Shown here: positions 35,002-44,290 of the stretch, piece after piece
Position numbering within the stretch: position 1 is the first letter of the stretch
Layout of the letters: every line of letters begins with the position of its first letter
Assembly: GCA_965224045.1 (NCBI GenBank)
Contig: CBDCYD010000014.1
Coordinates: 124,001-188,000, forward strand
Length of the DNA stretch: 64,000 nt
Origin: Tectiglobus sp965224045
GTDB taxonomy: Bacteria > Pseudomonadota > Alphaproteobacteria > Rhizobiales > Hyphomicrobiaceae
Reading direction: 5' to 3'
Notes under the pieces: generated by a model
Seen by the model: the letters and a program-made list of their open reading frames with translations, nothing else
The model's database searches: none
What the model was told of the DNA's origin: nothing
Program-made: the position numbers and the translations under genes

Positions 35002-35433
35002 TCAAGATGCCGTGCGCAATACGGCCGGCGTCCACACGCGGCGGCGGCGCGCGCGCTTGCCTTCGTTGTCTTCGCCGTCATAGACCGTCGGTTCGGCTTG
35101 CGGATAGCGAGCCTGTGCATCGAGGCAGTTGGCCATCAACGTGGCATAGCCGTGGTCATCGTCGGGGTCCGGCATGAACGCACCGATGTATACGCCGCAG
35201 TTGCTGCAGACCAGAAAGTCGCACGATCCGATCCCGAACGTGTAGCGGTTGACGCCGCCGGCACGATTGATCGTGATTTCCAAACGGCCTTGCGGGTCCG
35301 ACACCGCGCGTGACTGATGTTTGCGACAGAACGAACATTGGCAGGCACGCGGGCGCGCGTCTTCCGGTGCAACCGCAGTATGATAGGTCACCGAGATGTT
35401 GCCGCAGTGGCAGCCGCCTTTGAGTTCATGCAT
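35002..35433 (-). CDS. GFA-family (glutathione-dependent formaldehyde-activating enzyme-like) protein
   Basis: The 143-residue zinc protein has the GFA cysteine pattern: CHCG (8-11), CQCSFC (31-36) and CSNCG (76-80), with the GGCHCG start. The original GFA adds glutathione to formaldehyde, but most family members have no proven activity. The ATG at 35433 is preferred because the domain begins there; 13 open codons upstream have no homology. It is downstream of the 2-hydroxyacid dehydrogenase gene on the same strand, 51 bp away, and may share its transcript. Confidence 0.88.
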   Translation of the reverse strand: MHELKGGCHCGNISVTYHTAVAPEDARPRACQCSFCRKHQSRAVSDPQGRLEITINRAGGVNRYTFGIGSCDFLVCSNCGVYIGAFMPDPDDDHGYATLMANCLDAQARYPQAEPTVYDGEDNEGKRARRRRVWTPAVLRTAS

Positions 35434-35484
35434 ATCGTTGGTCCATATCGCTCGGTCCATATCGCTCGGCACTTGGTTGGTACG

Positions 35485-36495
35485 TCATGCCGGCCGACGC
35501 GCGTTGGGTGCATCCCACGCGGCTGGATTGACGGGAAACTTCGGCATTCGGCCGGCGATCGCAGCCAGGATCTGATCGGCAGCGGAGTGTGATGAGGCAA
35601 CCGCTGATTCAACCGTGCCGCCCGCGACATGCGGTGAAAACGTCACGTTCGGATTCGCCAGCAACGGATGATCGTCCGGCAGCGGTTCCGGGTAGACGAC
35701 ATCGAGACCGGCGCCGAACAGATGACCGCTGTCGAGCGCTGCCGCCAGAGCGTCGAGATCGAGAACATTGCCGCGCCCGGTGTTGACGACAATCGCACCC
35801 TTGGGCAATGCGGCCAGTTCCTCGGCGCCGATCATCATGCGTGTTTCATCGGTCAGTTCGGGCACGAGAACGAGGACCTCGCTCTCACCGAGCATCTCTT
35901 TCAGGTCGGACTTCAGTTCGACGTCGGCGAGGCGGGCGAGGCGCGGGTCGACGTAAGGGTCATAGCCGAGTACGCGGCAGCGAAAGCCATAACGCAGCTT
36001 GCGGGCCAGTTCCGAACCGATGAAGCCGACGCCAACGATGCCGACCGTCTTGCCGTCCAGCTCGATGTAGGAAAAGTTCGAGCGGTCCTGCCAGGCGCTG
36101 CCATCGCGGGTTCCACGGTCTCCCGCAACGAGGCGCTTGGCAACGGCGAGAATCAGCAGGATCGAATGTTCGGAGACCGGTACGCGGCCGATGCCGCGGT
36201 GATTGACGACAAGTATGCCGCGCTCGGTGGCGGCCGGAATGTCGATGTTGTCGGTGCCGAAGCCGGAGGTGGAGACCACGACGAGGTCCTTACCTGCATC
36301 GAGGATCTCAGCGGTGACCCGTTCGGGTGTGCGCACCCACAGCGCCCTGGCGCCGTGCAGGACCTGTTTGACTTCATCCGCATTGGGGCTGTCGACGACG
36401 ACGACATCGGCGCCGCCTGCTGCCAGGAGGTCATGCCCGATCGGACTGTACATCGGTCGCCAAAGCACGACCTTGGGTTTGCTCATTGTTTGCAT
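35485..36495 (-). CDS. D-isomer-specific 2-hydroxyacid dehydrogenase
   Basis: The 336-residue NAD(P)-dependent enzyme reduces a 2-oxo acid to the D-2-hydroxy acid, or the reverse. Visible: cofactor loop GVGFIG (155-160), catalytic R241 (NTGRG), E270 (DVVYPEPLP) and H289 (SPHVAGGT). Asp177-179 after the second strand (GYDPY) favours NAD. The substrate (glycerate, phosphoglycerate or other) is not resolved. ATG at 36495 or 36486 are both possible starts; AGGA sits close upstream. Confidence 0.92.
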   Translation of the reverse strand: MQTMSKPKVVLWRPMYSPIGHDLLAAGGADVVVVDSPNADEVKQVLHGARALWVRTPERVTAEILDAGKDLVVVSTSGFGTDNIDIPAATERGILVVNHRGIGRVPVSEHSILLILAVAKRLVAGDRGTRDGSAWQDRSNFSYIELDGKTVGIVGVGFIGSELARKLRYGFRCRVLGYDPYVDPRLARLADVELKSDLKEMLGESEVLVLVPELTDETRMMIGAEELAALPKGAIVVNTGRGNVLDLDALAAALDSGHLFGAGLDVVYPEPLPDDHPLLANPNVTFSPHVAGGTVESAVASSHSAADQILAAIAGRMPKFPVNPAAWDAPNARRPA

Positions 36496-36591
36496 CGTCC
36501 TGCGAATGCGTTGCCAGGTGCATTGCGAAAAGGTGCCATGGCCGCGGTGAACTTGCCATCAGGTAGCGGGTATAATGGCGGATATGCGGCC

Positions 36592-37047
36592 TCACGCCGG
36601 ACCGTCAATCAGCAGCGTTTCAAGGGCGCTTCGAATTTGAGGCGGCGGCGGTGTCGACCTGCGGGTCTCAAGGTCGAAGAAGACGAGATGCGCCTCGCCG
36701 GTCGCCGCGCAGACGTCCGCGCCCTTCGTGAAGACACCGTTGATGAAGACAACCGATGTGTTGCCGATGCGCTTGATCGCGGTGCCGATGTCTACCTCGC
36801 CGGGATAGGTCAGTTCGCGGCGATAATCGAGGATGACGCGGGCGATCACGACATCGAGCTTGCCGCCGCCGAATTCGTCGAACATCGGCTGCAGGAACGC
36901 CGTGCGGCCGGCCTCCAGGAATGTCGAATAGACCGCATTGTTGACATGACCTAACGGGTCGAGATCGTTGTAGCGGATGGTGTGCATGACCCATGACCGG
37001 TAAATGCCGCGGTCGGTGAGATCGAGGTCTTGTTCGGCGCTGCTCAT
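36592..37047 (-). CDS. 4HBT-type acyl-CoA thioesterase
   Basis: The 151-residue hotdog protein carries the 4-hydroxybenzoyl-CoA thioesterase / YbgC motif RYNDLDPLGHVNNAVYSTFL, where the Asp of DLDPLGH is the catalytic residue. It would hydrolyse short- or medium-chain or aromatic acyl-CoA in the cytosol. A Pro-rich turn near the end precedes a final helix. It lies 97 bp upstream of the dehydrogenase gene on the same strand. Confidence 0.9.
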   Translation of the reverse strand: MSSAEQDLDLTDRGIYRSWVMHTIRYNDLDPLGHVNNAVYSTFLEAGRTAFLQPMFDEFGGGKLDVVIARVILDYRRELTYPGEVDIGTAIKRIGNTSVVFINGVFTKGADVCAATGEAHLVFFDLETRRSTPPPPQIRSALETLLIDGPA

Positions 37048-37327
37048 GATTTTGTCTGCTCGCGATTTCCTGGTTCCGGCTTTCGTCTAGCGCATCACGT
37101 CGCATTCGGCCAAGGGCGGCGCGACCAGCAACCAGAAACGAATGCCCGCGGCGTTTGCCCTGCGGCTTCTACTTCCGATTCGCGCCCTCGCATCACATTG
37201 GCGATCTTCGCAATCAACCACGTGTTCGCCTCTTCTCGCCCGGCTGAATTGGAGCCACAGTCTAGCCGCAACACATCAACTTTCGCCGGCTTCGCCAACG
37301 GCAGCCAACCACTTGAAGGGGCAAGGC

Positions 37328-38689
37328 ATGCGCCAGGTTCATTTCGTCGCTTTTCTGCAAGCCCAGAACTGCACCACGATTCCCGCATCGTGGCGCCACC
37401 CCGACGCACGCACCGACACCTATTCGCCCGGCTACTACCAGCACATCGCCCGCGTTCTCGAGGACGGCAAGTTCGATGTCGGTTTTTTCGACGATCGCCT
37501 GGCGATGCCCGACATGTACCTGGGCGACCACAGCCATACGGTCGAAAACGGCATTCGCTGTGTCAAGCTCGACGCGACCACCTGTCTGATGACGATGGCG
37601 GCAGCTTCCAAATACCTCGGCCTCGGTGCGACGTACTCAACGACCTACTACGATCCATTCCATGTCGCCCGCGTGTTTCAGACGATCGACCTGATGACCG
37701 GCGGGCGGGCGGCTTGGAATTGCGTCACCTCGGTCAACGACAACGAGGCGCGCAATATGGGGCGCGGCGAAGACCACATGGAGCATGATCTCAGATACGA
37801 CCGGGCCGATGAGTTCATGGAAATCGTACTCGGTCACTGGGACAGCTGGGATGACGATGCAATTGTCGTCGACAAGGCCAACAATGTCTATGCCAGCCCC
37901 GACAAGGTCCGCCGCATCGACTACAAGGGCAAGTTTCTGGCTTCGCGCGGCCCGTTCACGGTGCCGCGTTCGCCGCAAGGCCACCCGGTCGTGATGCAGG
38001 CCGGCATGAGCGGTCGCGGCCAGCGTTTCGCGGCGCGATGGGGCGAACTGCTTTTCGTTGCCTATCGAGACCCCGAACTCGGCCGCAAGATGTACAAATC
38101 GCAAAAGGATGCGGCGGCGGCCGTCGGGCGCAATCCGGACCAGATGAAGATCTGCTCGCTGTTTTATCCGGTGGTTGCGGAAACGCGCGCCGAAGCAGAA
38201 GACAAGAAGGCCGCCTACGACAAGCTGCCGGTCGACGTCGACCAGCTCTCGCTGCTGTCAGAGGCGCTCAACTACGACTTTTCCAAGAAGGGCATGGACG
38301 AACCGTTTACGGACGAGGAAATCAACAGCATCAACGGTATGCAGTCGATGCGCGACCGCGTCGTGCAAGCGGGTTATCCGAACCCGACGGTACGTGATTT
38401 CATGCGCGTGACAGGGCGCGGGCTGTTGCACGAAGCCTGGGTCGGCAGCCCCAAGGATATCGCGGACCGCATCGAGGAATGGTGGGCCGGGCCCGATCCG
38501 GCGTGCGACGGCTTCGTCGTCGGGCCGACCCATCAACCCGGGTGTTTCGAGGAATTCGTCCGTCTCGTCGTGCCGGAGTTGCAGCGGCGCGGGATCTACC
38601 GCAAGGACTATACCGGCCCGACGTTGCGCGACCACCTTGGCCTGCCGCGACCCGAAATCGGCGCGTGGCGGCACGAGGCCGCCGAGTAG
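37328..38689 (+). CDS. LLM-class flavin monooxygenase (NtaA/SnaA/DszA type)
   Basis: The 453-residue protein is a long-form luciferase-like monooxygenase that needs a separate FMN reductase. Features: FDVGFFDDRLAMPD strand, LGLGATYSTTYYDPFHVAR, the GRAAWNCVTSVNDNEARNMG block typical of nitrilotriacetate and dibenzothiophene-sulfone monooxygenases, and HPVVMQAGMSGRGQRFAARW. The ATG at 37328 follows GAAGGGG. No flavin reductase gene is next to it, so the partner must be elsewhere. The substrate is unknown. Confidence 0.92.
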   Translation: MRQVHFVAFLQAQNCTTIPASWRHPDARTDTYSPGYYQHIARVLEDGKFDVGFFDDRLAMPDMYLGDHSHTVENGIRCVKLDATTCLMTMAAASKYLGLGATYSTTYYDPFHVARVFQTIDLMTGGRAAWNCVTSVNDNEARNMGRGEDHMEHDLRYDRADEFMEIVLGHWDSWDDDAIVVDKANNVYASPDKVRRIDYKGKFLASRGPFTVPRSPQGHPVVMQAGMSGRGQRFAARWGELLFVAYRDPELGRKMYKSQKDAAAAVGRNPDQMKICSLFYPVVAETRAEAEDKKAAYDKLPVDVDQLSLLSEALNYDFSKKGMDEPFTDEEINSINGMQSMRDRVVQAGYPNPTVRDFMRVTGRGLLHEAWVGSPKDIADRIEEWWAGPDPACDGFVVGPTHQPGCFEEFVRLVVPELQRRGIYRKDYTGPTLRDHLGLPRPEIGAWRHEAAE

Positions 38690-38838
38690 ACCCGGTTCGG
38701 CCGGCGGAGCATCAGCCGATCTGTGTCCGCGCCCGAAGATGCCCAGCTATTCCCCCAGTGCCGACGCATTGCCGTCCCAATACTCACCAAGACTGAAAGG
38801 TGGAGGCGCCGGCGACTCACTGCGGGAAGCTAAGGCAC

Positions 38839-40656
38839 ATGGCAAGAGCACCAAAACCGCCGTTCAGCGGCGTGGCGTTGGGCTGGGAGCGTGAAGCACG
38901 GGGCGCCCAGATCGGATTTACAAGCAGGCAGGCGACTTCGCGGCACTCCAAGCGACGCAAACTCGTCGTCGACGAGAGCGAGGCGCACGTCCTCGTCGTC
39001 GCACCGACCGGCAGCGGCAAGGGGCGCAACCTGATGATCCCGACGCTGCTCGCATCGCATGCCCCCGCCGTGGTCGTCGATGTCAAGGGCGAAGCGGCCG
39101 CCGTTACCGCCGATGCGCGCCGACGGATGGGCCACGACGTTCATATTCTCGACCCGTTCAAGATCGTCACCGACGCGCCCGATACCTTCAACCCGCTCGA
39201 CGTGGTCGAATCGAATGACCTGACGATCGGCGACGAGGCGCTGGAAATCGCCGAGGGTATCGTCGGTCCGGATGGCTCTCACCGCGACCGCTTCTGGGAC
39301 AACTGGGCGCGCTCCGTGATCAGCGCAATGCTTGAGTTTGCGATTATCGACGCGGAAGAACCGGCGACAATGGGCCAGGTTTGGAGCCGACTCAACGGCG
39401 ATGACGTGCCCTACAATCTGGCTGTGCTGCTGGACAGCGGCCGGATGACAGGACTCGCCTACAACAACATCGCCGGGTTCCTCGGGCTGCCGGAACGCGA
39501 AACCCGACCGTCGGTGCTCGGAACCGTGCAGCAACACATCCGCCTATTCGGAACCCCTGCCGTGATGGCGGCGATGGCCGAGACATCATTCGACCTTGCA
39601 AGCCTGCGTGACGGCCGGCCGCAGACGCTCTACCTCGTCGTGCCGCCGAGCAAGCTTGCCAGTCACGCGCCAATGCTGCGGATGTGGCTTTGGGGATTGA
39701 TGAAGACCGTCATCCAGAGGGAGGAAAACCCGCCGGTGCCGACATTGTTCATCATCGACGAAATGGCGCATCTCGGAGCGATGCCGATCCTCGAGCAGTC
39801 GGTGACGCTGATGCGCGGTTACGGCGTGCGGCTGATGCTGCTGCTGCAAAACATCGGCCAGCTCGCAAAGCTCTACCCTAACGACAACGGCACGATCGCC
39901 AGCAACTGCCTGGTGGCAGCAACGTTCGGGACGTCAAGCCCGATCATGGCGAAACCGATGGCGGAGTTGCTCGGCGACGTTACGGCTGAACAACTGCTGG
40001 CGATGCCGGACGACGTCCTGGCGCTGCGACAGGGCAAAGGCGCGACGCGGTTTCTGACCAAGCTCGACTACCTGAAGGACCGGCGCTTTGCCGGGCAGTT
40101 CGGCACAAACCCACGCTATCGGTCCGCGGCCAGGGCTTTGCAGTCAGGCAGCAGAGCAAGCGGCGGCGATGCTCTCGACAAACGCACCGCCGACAACCCC
40201 GTTATCACTGGATTTCGCGCGTTGAGGGATGCGGGCGCGGAGGTGCGCCGGCTCGAGGCGCGGATCACGCGGATCAAGAAGTTCGGGCCCAAGAGCAGCC
40301 TCGCACGCGAGCGGGAACGGCTCATCGAAGCCCGTGAGACGCTCGCCAAACTGGAAGCCGGTGTCCGGAAAATTGCACCGCAAATGTTCTCACCGGAAGA
40401 ATGCCAACTGCCTGCCGGGCGCGCCGTGACGCGGACCGACCGGGCCACGAACATCGCCATTACACTGCATGGCCGTGGGCGACGTAAGCGCTGTCGGTTG
40501 ACCTTCGACAACTTCGCTATCGGCGCATCCGTCGATGTGCAGTGCCAGCCGGAAGACGTCAACCTGACGGCCCATCTGGTGGCGCGCGGGGAAGAGGCTC
40601 TGGTGGCCTTAGAAAATACAGCGCGGCCTGCCGCAAACAAGAGCAGGGCGCGTTAA
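38839..40656 (+). CDS. orphan VirD4/TraG-type coupling ATPase
   Basis: The 605-residue protein has the type IV coupling protein core: Walker A APTGSGKGR (55-63), VDVKGEAAAVTA, the family helix RFWDNWARSVISAMLEF, Walker B TLFIIDEMAHLG (302-313), and the QNIGQLAKLYP sensor region. Unlike conjugative VirD4 it has no N-terminal membrane anchor, and it ends in a coiled coil (about 465-512) and a unique C-terminal segment. No relaxase, other type IV secretion gene or integrase is near. Its role is open: a DNA or protein pumping ATPase in another system, or a remnant of one. Confidence 0.88.
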   Translation: MARAPKPPFSGVALGWEREARGAQIGFTSRQATSRHSKRRKLVVDESEAHVLVVAPTGSGKGRNLMIPTLLASHAPAVVVDVKGEAAAVTADARRRMGHDVHILDPFKIVTDAPDTFNPLDVVESNDLTIGDEALEIAEGIVGPDGSHRDRFWDNWARSVISAMLEFAIIDAEEPATMGQVWSRLNGDDVPYNLAVLLDSGRMTGLAYNNIAGFLGLPERETRPSVLGTVQQHIRLFGTPAVMAAMAETSFDLASLRDGRPQTLYLVVPPSKLASHAPMLRMWLWGLMKTVIQREENPPVPTLFIIDEMAHLGAMPILEQSVTLMRGYGVRLMLLLQNIGQLAKLYPNDNGTIASNCLVAATFGTSSPIMAKPMAELLGDVTAEQLLAMPDDVLALRQGKGATRFLTKLDYLKDRRFAGQFGTNPRYRSAARALQSGSRASGGDALDKRTADNPVITGFRALRDAGAEVRRLEARITRIKKFGPKSSLARERERLIEARETLAKLEAGVRKIAPQMFSPEECQLPAGRAVTRTDRATNIAITLHGRGRRKRCRLTFDNFAIGASVDVQCQPEDVNLTAHLVARGEEALVALENTARPAANKSRAR

Positions 40657-40738
40657 CGAAATGCGGCGGTCCGGCCGGTCTGGCGCGCAAGTCGTACGGT
40701 GTCGACGCCGGTGATTTGCGGGCGTGAGACTGGGTGGG

Positions 40739-40780
40739 CCTGTTCTGCGCCCGGGAAAATGGAGCGATCCCGGAAACAGG
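40739..40780. other. nested hairpin in a 422-bp gap
   Basis: CCTGTT / AACAGG (40739-40744, 40775-40780) encloses CCGGGA / TCCCGG (40751-40756, 40768-40773), 82 bp after the VirD4-like gene. It may be part of a terminator or a structured RNA. I see no gene in the rest of 40657-41078; a GCGCGC palindrome near 40847 is the only other symmetry. Confidence 0.35.
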
Positions 40781-41078
40781 AGCTAAAGCGCGTCGCAAAA
40801 AATGCGCCTCGCTTCGGGATTGTTTGCCTCACGCCGCTATGCGCGCTGCGCGCGGCGGCTCCGGCAGGGCGGCCGTTCGGCCAGGTCTCATTGCTCCCTT
40901 ATGAGTGAGCCCGTTTTGCTGCGACATGCCTTAAGGGGGTAAACGACTTCATCCATGGGTCAGGCTGTCGCGGCGTCCGCACGACCGCCAAATTTTACCA
41001 TATTGGCAATTCAACTGGCACGGATCTTCCAAAAAGCCGGTAGGACACCTCCGGCGCCAACAACAAGAAGATCCGATC

Positions 41079-41315
41079 ATGAAATTCACGATTGCCCTTG
41101 CAGCGCTGCTGCTGGCCGGCCTCAGCTTCGCCAGCACCGCCGTCGAACTGCCGAAGAAAGTCACGCCGGCCCTGCGCGCCGCATGCGAAAAAGACGTGCG
41201 GCGACTTTGCATCCGCAGTGGCTCGACCATCCAATCCGTGAAGGCGTGCGTGCGCCGCAATTTCCGCAAGCTCAACACGCGGTGTCAGATCAAGCTGGTT
41301 CAGGCCGGGCTTTAA
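41079..41315 (+). CDS. small secreted Cys-repeat protein (GLG1-like repeat)
   Basis: The 78-residue protein has a signal peptide (about 1-21) and one copy of a four-Cys repeat: C-x3-DVRRL-C, then S-V-x-x-C near 56, and L-x3-C. This pattern resembles the Cys-rich repeat of the Golgi protein GLG1, which occurs in small secreted proteins of rhizobia and relatives. Two disulfides in the periplasm are likely. Function is unknown. A ribosome site is not strong (AAGAAGATC region). Confidence 0.78.
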   Translation: MKFTIALAALLLAGLSFASTAVELPKKVTPALRAACEKDVRRLCIRSGSTIQSVKACVRRNFRKLNTRCQIKLVQAGL

Positions 41316-41457
41316 GATCCCGGCACCGAGCGCACATAATGCGTGCGCCGCGATCTATCAGTATGGCGGCCGGCCGTGGTGTGGCAGTCTCGCCTAGGAG
41401 GATCGCAGGCGGGCTATCTCGCGCAGCATCCCATAACACAGCGGATGCGAGGCCGGG

Positions 41458-42657
41458 ATGACACGTCAGCTCTGGATCATGCTTGTCGCGGGGGCGCTGA
41501 TCGTCCTCATTTCGAATGGCCTGCGCCTGACGTTCGGCGTGTTTCTCAAGCCAATCTCGCTGGATCTCGGAATCGCGCGCGAGACGTTTGGCCTGGTGAT
41601 CGCCGGACAGACGCTGCTCTACGGTGTGTTTCAGCCGGTCGCGGGCATGCTTGCAGATCGCTACGGTGCGATCAAAACGATCGTTATCGGCGCGGCGCTC
41701 TATGCCGCCGGCCTGTGGCTGGCGAGCCAGGCGGCGGTCGCCCTCGACCTGCATTTGTCGATCGGGCTCTTGGTCGGCCTCGGGCTCAGCGCCAGTGCCA
41801 ACGTGATCGTGCTCGGTGCGATCGGCAAGGTGGTGGCCAACGAACGGCGCGGCGTCGTCTTCGGTACCGTGATCGCAGCCGGGTCGCTCGGCATGTTCTT
41901 TCTGGTGCCGGCGGTCCACTATTTCATCGAACACGTGGGCTGGCGTGAGACACTCGTTATCATGGCGGCGTTGATTGGCCTGACCGCGGTTCTGGCGTTC
42001 GGGCTGCGCGTGCCGCAGGCGGCGGTCCCAACGGGCGCGCCACAGCCGTTCGGTGAGGCGGTGCGCGAAGCGGCGCGCCACCGCGGCTACGTGCTGCTGA
42101 CACTCGGCTTCTTCGTGTGCGGATTTCACGTCACGTTCATTGGCACGCACTTTCCCGCCTACCTGATAGACAGCGGCGTTTCAACGACGGCTGCCTCCTA
42201 CGCTTTCGGCGTGATCGGGCTGTGCAATATCGCCGGCGCCTACATCTTCGGTGCGCTTGGTGACCGGTGGCGCAAGAAGAGCGTGCTGACCGCGATCTAC
42301 CTGCTGCGCGGCGTGCTGATGGCGACCATGCTGGTGGTGCCGATGACCGACGTGACGGCGATCGCGTTCGGGGCGTGCATGGGCCTGATCTGGCTTAGCA
42401 CGGTTCCATTGACGAGCGGGATCGTTGCGCAGGTGTTTGGGCCGCAGCACTTTTCCTTCCTGTTCGGGATCGTGTTCATGAGCCACCAGATCGGCGGCTT
42501 CTGCGGCGCCTGGCTCGGCGGGCGGATCTACGATGCAACGGGGGCATATGACCTGATGTGGGTGCTCTCGGTGGCGCTGGCGCTGATCTCGGCAGCCCTG
42601 CATTGGCCGATTGACGATCGCAGTCTGGAACGCCAGACGGCGCCGGCGGTGGCCTAG
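41458..42657 (+). CDS. MFS transporter, monocarboxylate-type
   Basis: The 399-residue protein has 12 predicted helices in two halves. The GMLADRYGAIKT loop after helix 2 is the MFS motif A, and GALGDRWRKKS is its counterpart in the second half. FGVFLKPISLDLGIARETFG at the N terminus fits the bacterial oxalate/formate and monocarboxylate-like branch. It likely imports an organic anion. It follows the Cys-repeat gene by 142 bp and has no linked regulator. Confidence 0.9.
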   Translation: MTRQLWIMLVAGALIVLISNGLRLTFGVFLKPISLDLGIARETFGLVIAGQTLLYGVFQPVAGMLADRYGAIKTIVIGAALYAAGLWLASQAAVALDLHLSIGLLVGLGLSASANVIVLGAIGKVVANERRGVVFGTVIAAGSLGMFFLVPAVHYFIEHVGWRETLVIMAALIGLTAVLAFGLRVPQAAVPTGAPQPFGEAVREAARHRGYVLLTLGFFVCGFHVTFIGTHFPAYLIDSGVSTTAASYAFGVIGLCNIAGAYIFGALGDRWRKKSVLTAIYLLRGVLMATMLVVPMTDVTAIAFGACMGLIWLSTVPLTSGIVAQVFGPQHFSFLFGIVFMSHQIGGFCGAWLGGRIYDATGAYDLMWVLSVALALISAALHWPIDDRSLERQTAPAVA

Positions 42658-42986
42658 CGTAGCATGGAACTCGCGGGTATGGCCCTCGGCGGAGCTTGTC
42701 ACGTCAAGAGTTCAGTTCGCCGACACAATTCAAACCATATCCACGCGGCGCCAGTTCGCAAAAAGACAAGCTTGCTGAAAAATATGCAACTTTCGGTAGA
42801 TTCCCCTTCCTTTCGATCAGCGCCTGATAGCGCAGAGAGACGCCTTTGTGGCTCTTCAGTCACTGTATCTGCAGGAATTGTGGCTGCATCCAAACGAATC
42901 CGGTCGTCAGATTTGCATTGCGTGATGCAGCGTAGTTTGGTGCGTGGAGTTCGGTATAAGTTTTAGCTTCGTGGGTATCACGTCAA
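42658..42986. other. 329-bp leader region of the outer-membrane barrel gene, AT-richer
   Basis: This gap is clearly lower in GC than the genes around it. A TATAAG hexamer at about 42955-42960 could be a -10 element, with only a weak -35. An open frame of 100 codons (42664-42966) runs through it but has no ribosome site or homology. I read it as a promoter and 5' leader. Confidence 0.4.
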
Positions 42987-43814
42987 ATGATTAAGCGTTC
43001 CAGTCAGCTTATTAGTGCTGCAGCGCTGTCGGCATTGGTGTATGGCGGCGCCTCGGAAAATGTCTGGGCACAAAACGATGCCTGGACCGGCGCACATTTT
43101 GGAGCCCATTTCGGCTACGACAGAACCCGCTTCAAGTTCTCAGGCGGCCCGAGCGTTACCGACAGCGGTGCTATTGGTGGACTCCTCGGCGGGATCAATT
43201 TCTTCCAGTCCGGAAATGTCGTCGTTGGCGCCGAAGCCGATATCAGTTGGTTGGATGCGACGGCGAACAAGTTTGCGTCGTCGACGACGCCAGGCTCGAC
43301 CTCGCTATCGATCTCAACAAGCGTGGCGATCAGCACTTCTACGTCCACGTCCGTAACGACAATTGTTACAGGCAGCACGGCCGTTCCTGTCACATCGACG
43401 ATCACCAACACCGTATCCACCACCGTTACGACAACCACCACCGTAACGACGCCTGCAACAACGACGACGACTTCTCTCAATGCCGAGCTGAACTGGAAGG
43501 CGACCTTGCGCGCGCGAGGCGGCTTCCTGATGTCGCCAACATTGTTCGTCTATGCGACTGCCGGTGTGGCCTGGGCTGATATGGATGTCAGCCTGAGCGT
43601 CAATGGCGTTGGCGTAAGCAGCACGAACCCGATGCTGTTCGGTGGCGTCTACGGTGGAGGGGTGGAGACTTTGATCACGCCCAACATGCTTGCCCGCATC
43701 GAGGTGCTGCACTTCGATTTCCAGGAAGAGACGGTCAACTTCGGAGCGGTGCCAACGAAGCTCAACGTGGATGAAACGGTCGGCAGAATAGCCGTGTCGT
43801 TCAAGTTGAATTAG
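42987..43814 (+). CDS. Omp25-like outer-membrane beta-barrel protein with Ser/Thr-rich loop
   Basis: The 275-residue protein has a signal peptide (1-28), then WTGAHFGAHFGYDRTRF and the later glycine/aromatic strands of the small eight-stranded barrels (Omp25 / OmpW type), ending in a C-terminal strand with VGRIAVSFKLN. Between strands 3 and 5, residues 98-163 are almost only Ser, Thr and Val, with runs of Thr. In the barrel this segment should lie in a surface loop. The loop is unlike the rest in composition and may be mucin-like or prone to length change. AT-richer DNA lies upstream. Confidence 0.88.
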   Translation: MIKRSSQLISAAALSALVYGGASENVWAQNDAWTGAHFGAHFGYDRTRFKFSGGPSVTDSGAIGGLLGGINFFQSGNVVVGAEADISWLDATANKFASSTTPGSTSLSISTSVAISTSTSTSVTTIVTGSTAVPVTSTITNTVSTTVTTTTTVTTPATTTTTSLNAELNWKATLRARGGFLMSPTLFVYATAGVAWADMDVSLSVNGVGVSSTNPMLFGGVYGGGVETLITPNMLARIEVLHFDFQEETVNFGAVPTKLNVDETVGRIAVSFKLN

Positions 43815-43870
43815 GCCACCGATCGAGCGCCAGAATCGGAGCGCGAACGCGAGCATGTGCGTGGCAGATG

Positions 43871-44290
43871 CTACGTTTCGTATTCGCTATACGATTTGTA
43901 CTCCTTTAGATTGGACGATAGGCAGTCGTTGATTTCGCGCTTTATTTTTGCTCGTTCGTCATTCGTCAGATAGACGGAGCGGGCCAGGTCGATGAATTGA
44001 TCGTCAAACTCCCGGGCGGCCTCTTTTTCACGAATGCGGTCTTCAATATCCCATAGCTTGGCATTGACTGTTCGCAGTGCCTCGGTCAGCGCCGCAACTT
44101 TCGCGTCGGCTTCGACCGGGCCGAGGTGCGCGCGAAGGAGCCCCAGCTCCCGCGCAATGCCTTGCGAAGCTTCCGGGTCACGGATGTTTTGTCGCTTGAG
44201 TTCGAGAATTGTAATTTTGTCGATCAACTCACCCCACGACACCGGAATGTTGGGCGGCGCGAGGTGTTCTAGAACCCGGGAATTCGTCAT
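43871..44290 (-). CDS. DUF6165 family protein
   Basis: The 139-residue protein begins with the family block VSWGELIDKITILELK and ends with a helical region with AREFDDQFIDLARSVYLTNDERAKIKREIN. It is mostly coiled or helical. DUF6165 proteins have no known function but are often encoded with TPR-glycosyltransferase genes. Here the upstream TPR gene stop codon directly abuts this ATG, so translation is coupled and the products are likely to act together. Confidence 0.85.
   Translation of the reverse strand: MTNSRVLEHLAPPNIPVSWGELIDKITILELKRQNIRDPEASQGIARELGLLRAHLGPVEADAKVAALTEALRTVNAKLWDIEDRIREKEAAREFDDQFIDLARSVYLTNDERAKIKREINDCLSSNLKEYKSYSEYET

Noticed and set aside
42664..42966. A 100-codon open frame in the leader of the barrel gene
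   Set aside because: There is no ribosome site or homology, and the base composition is that of a promoter region.
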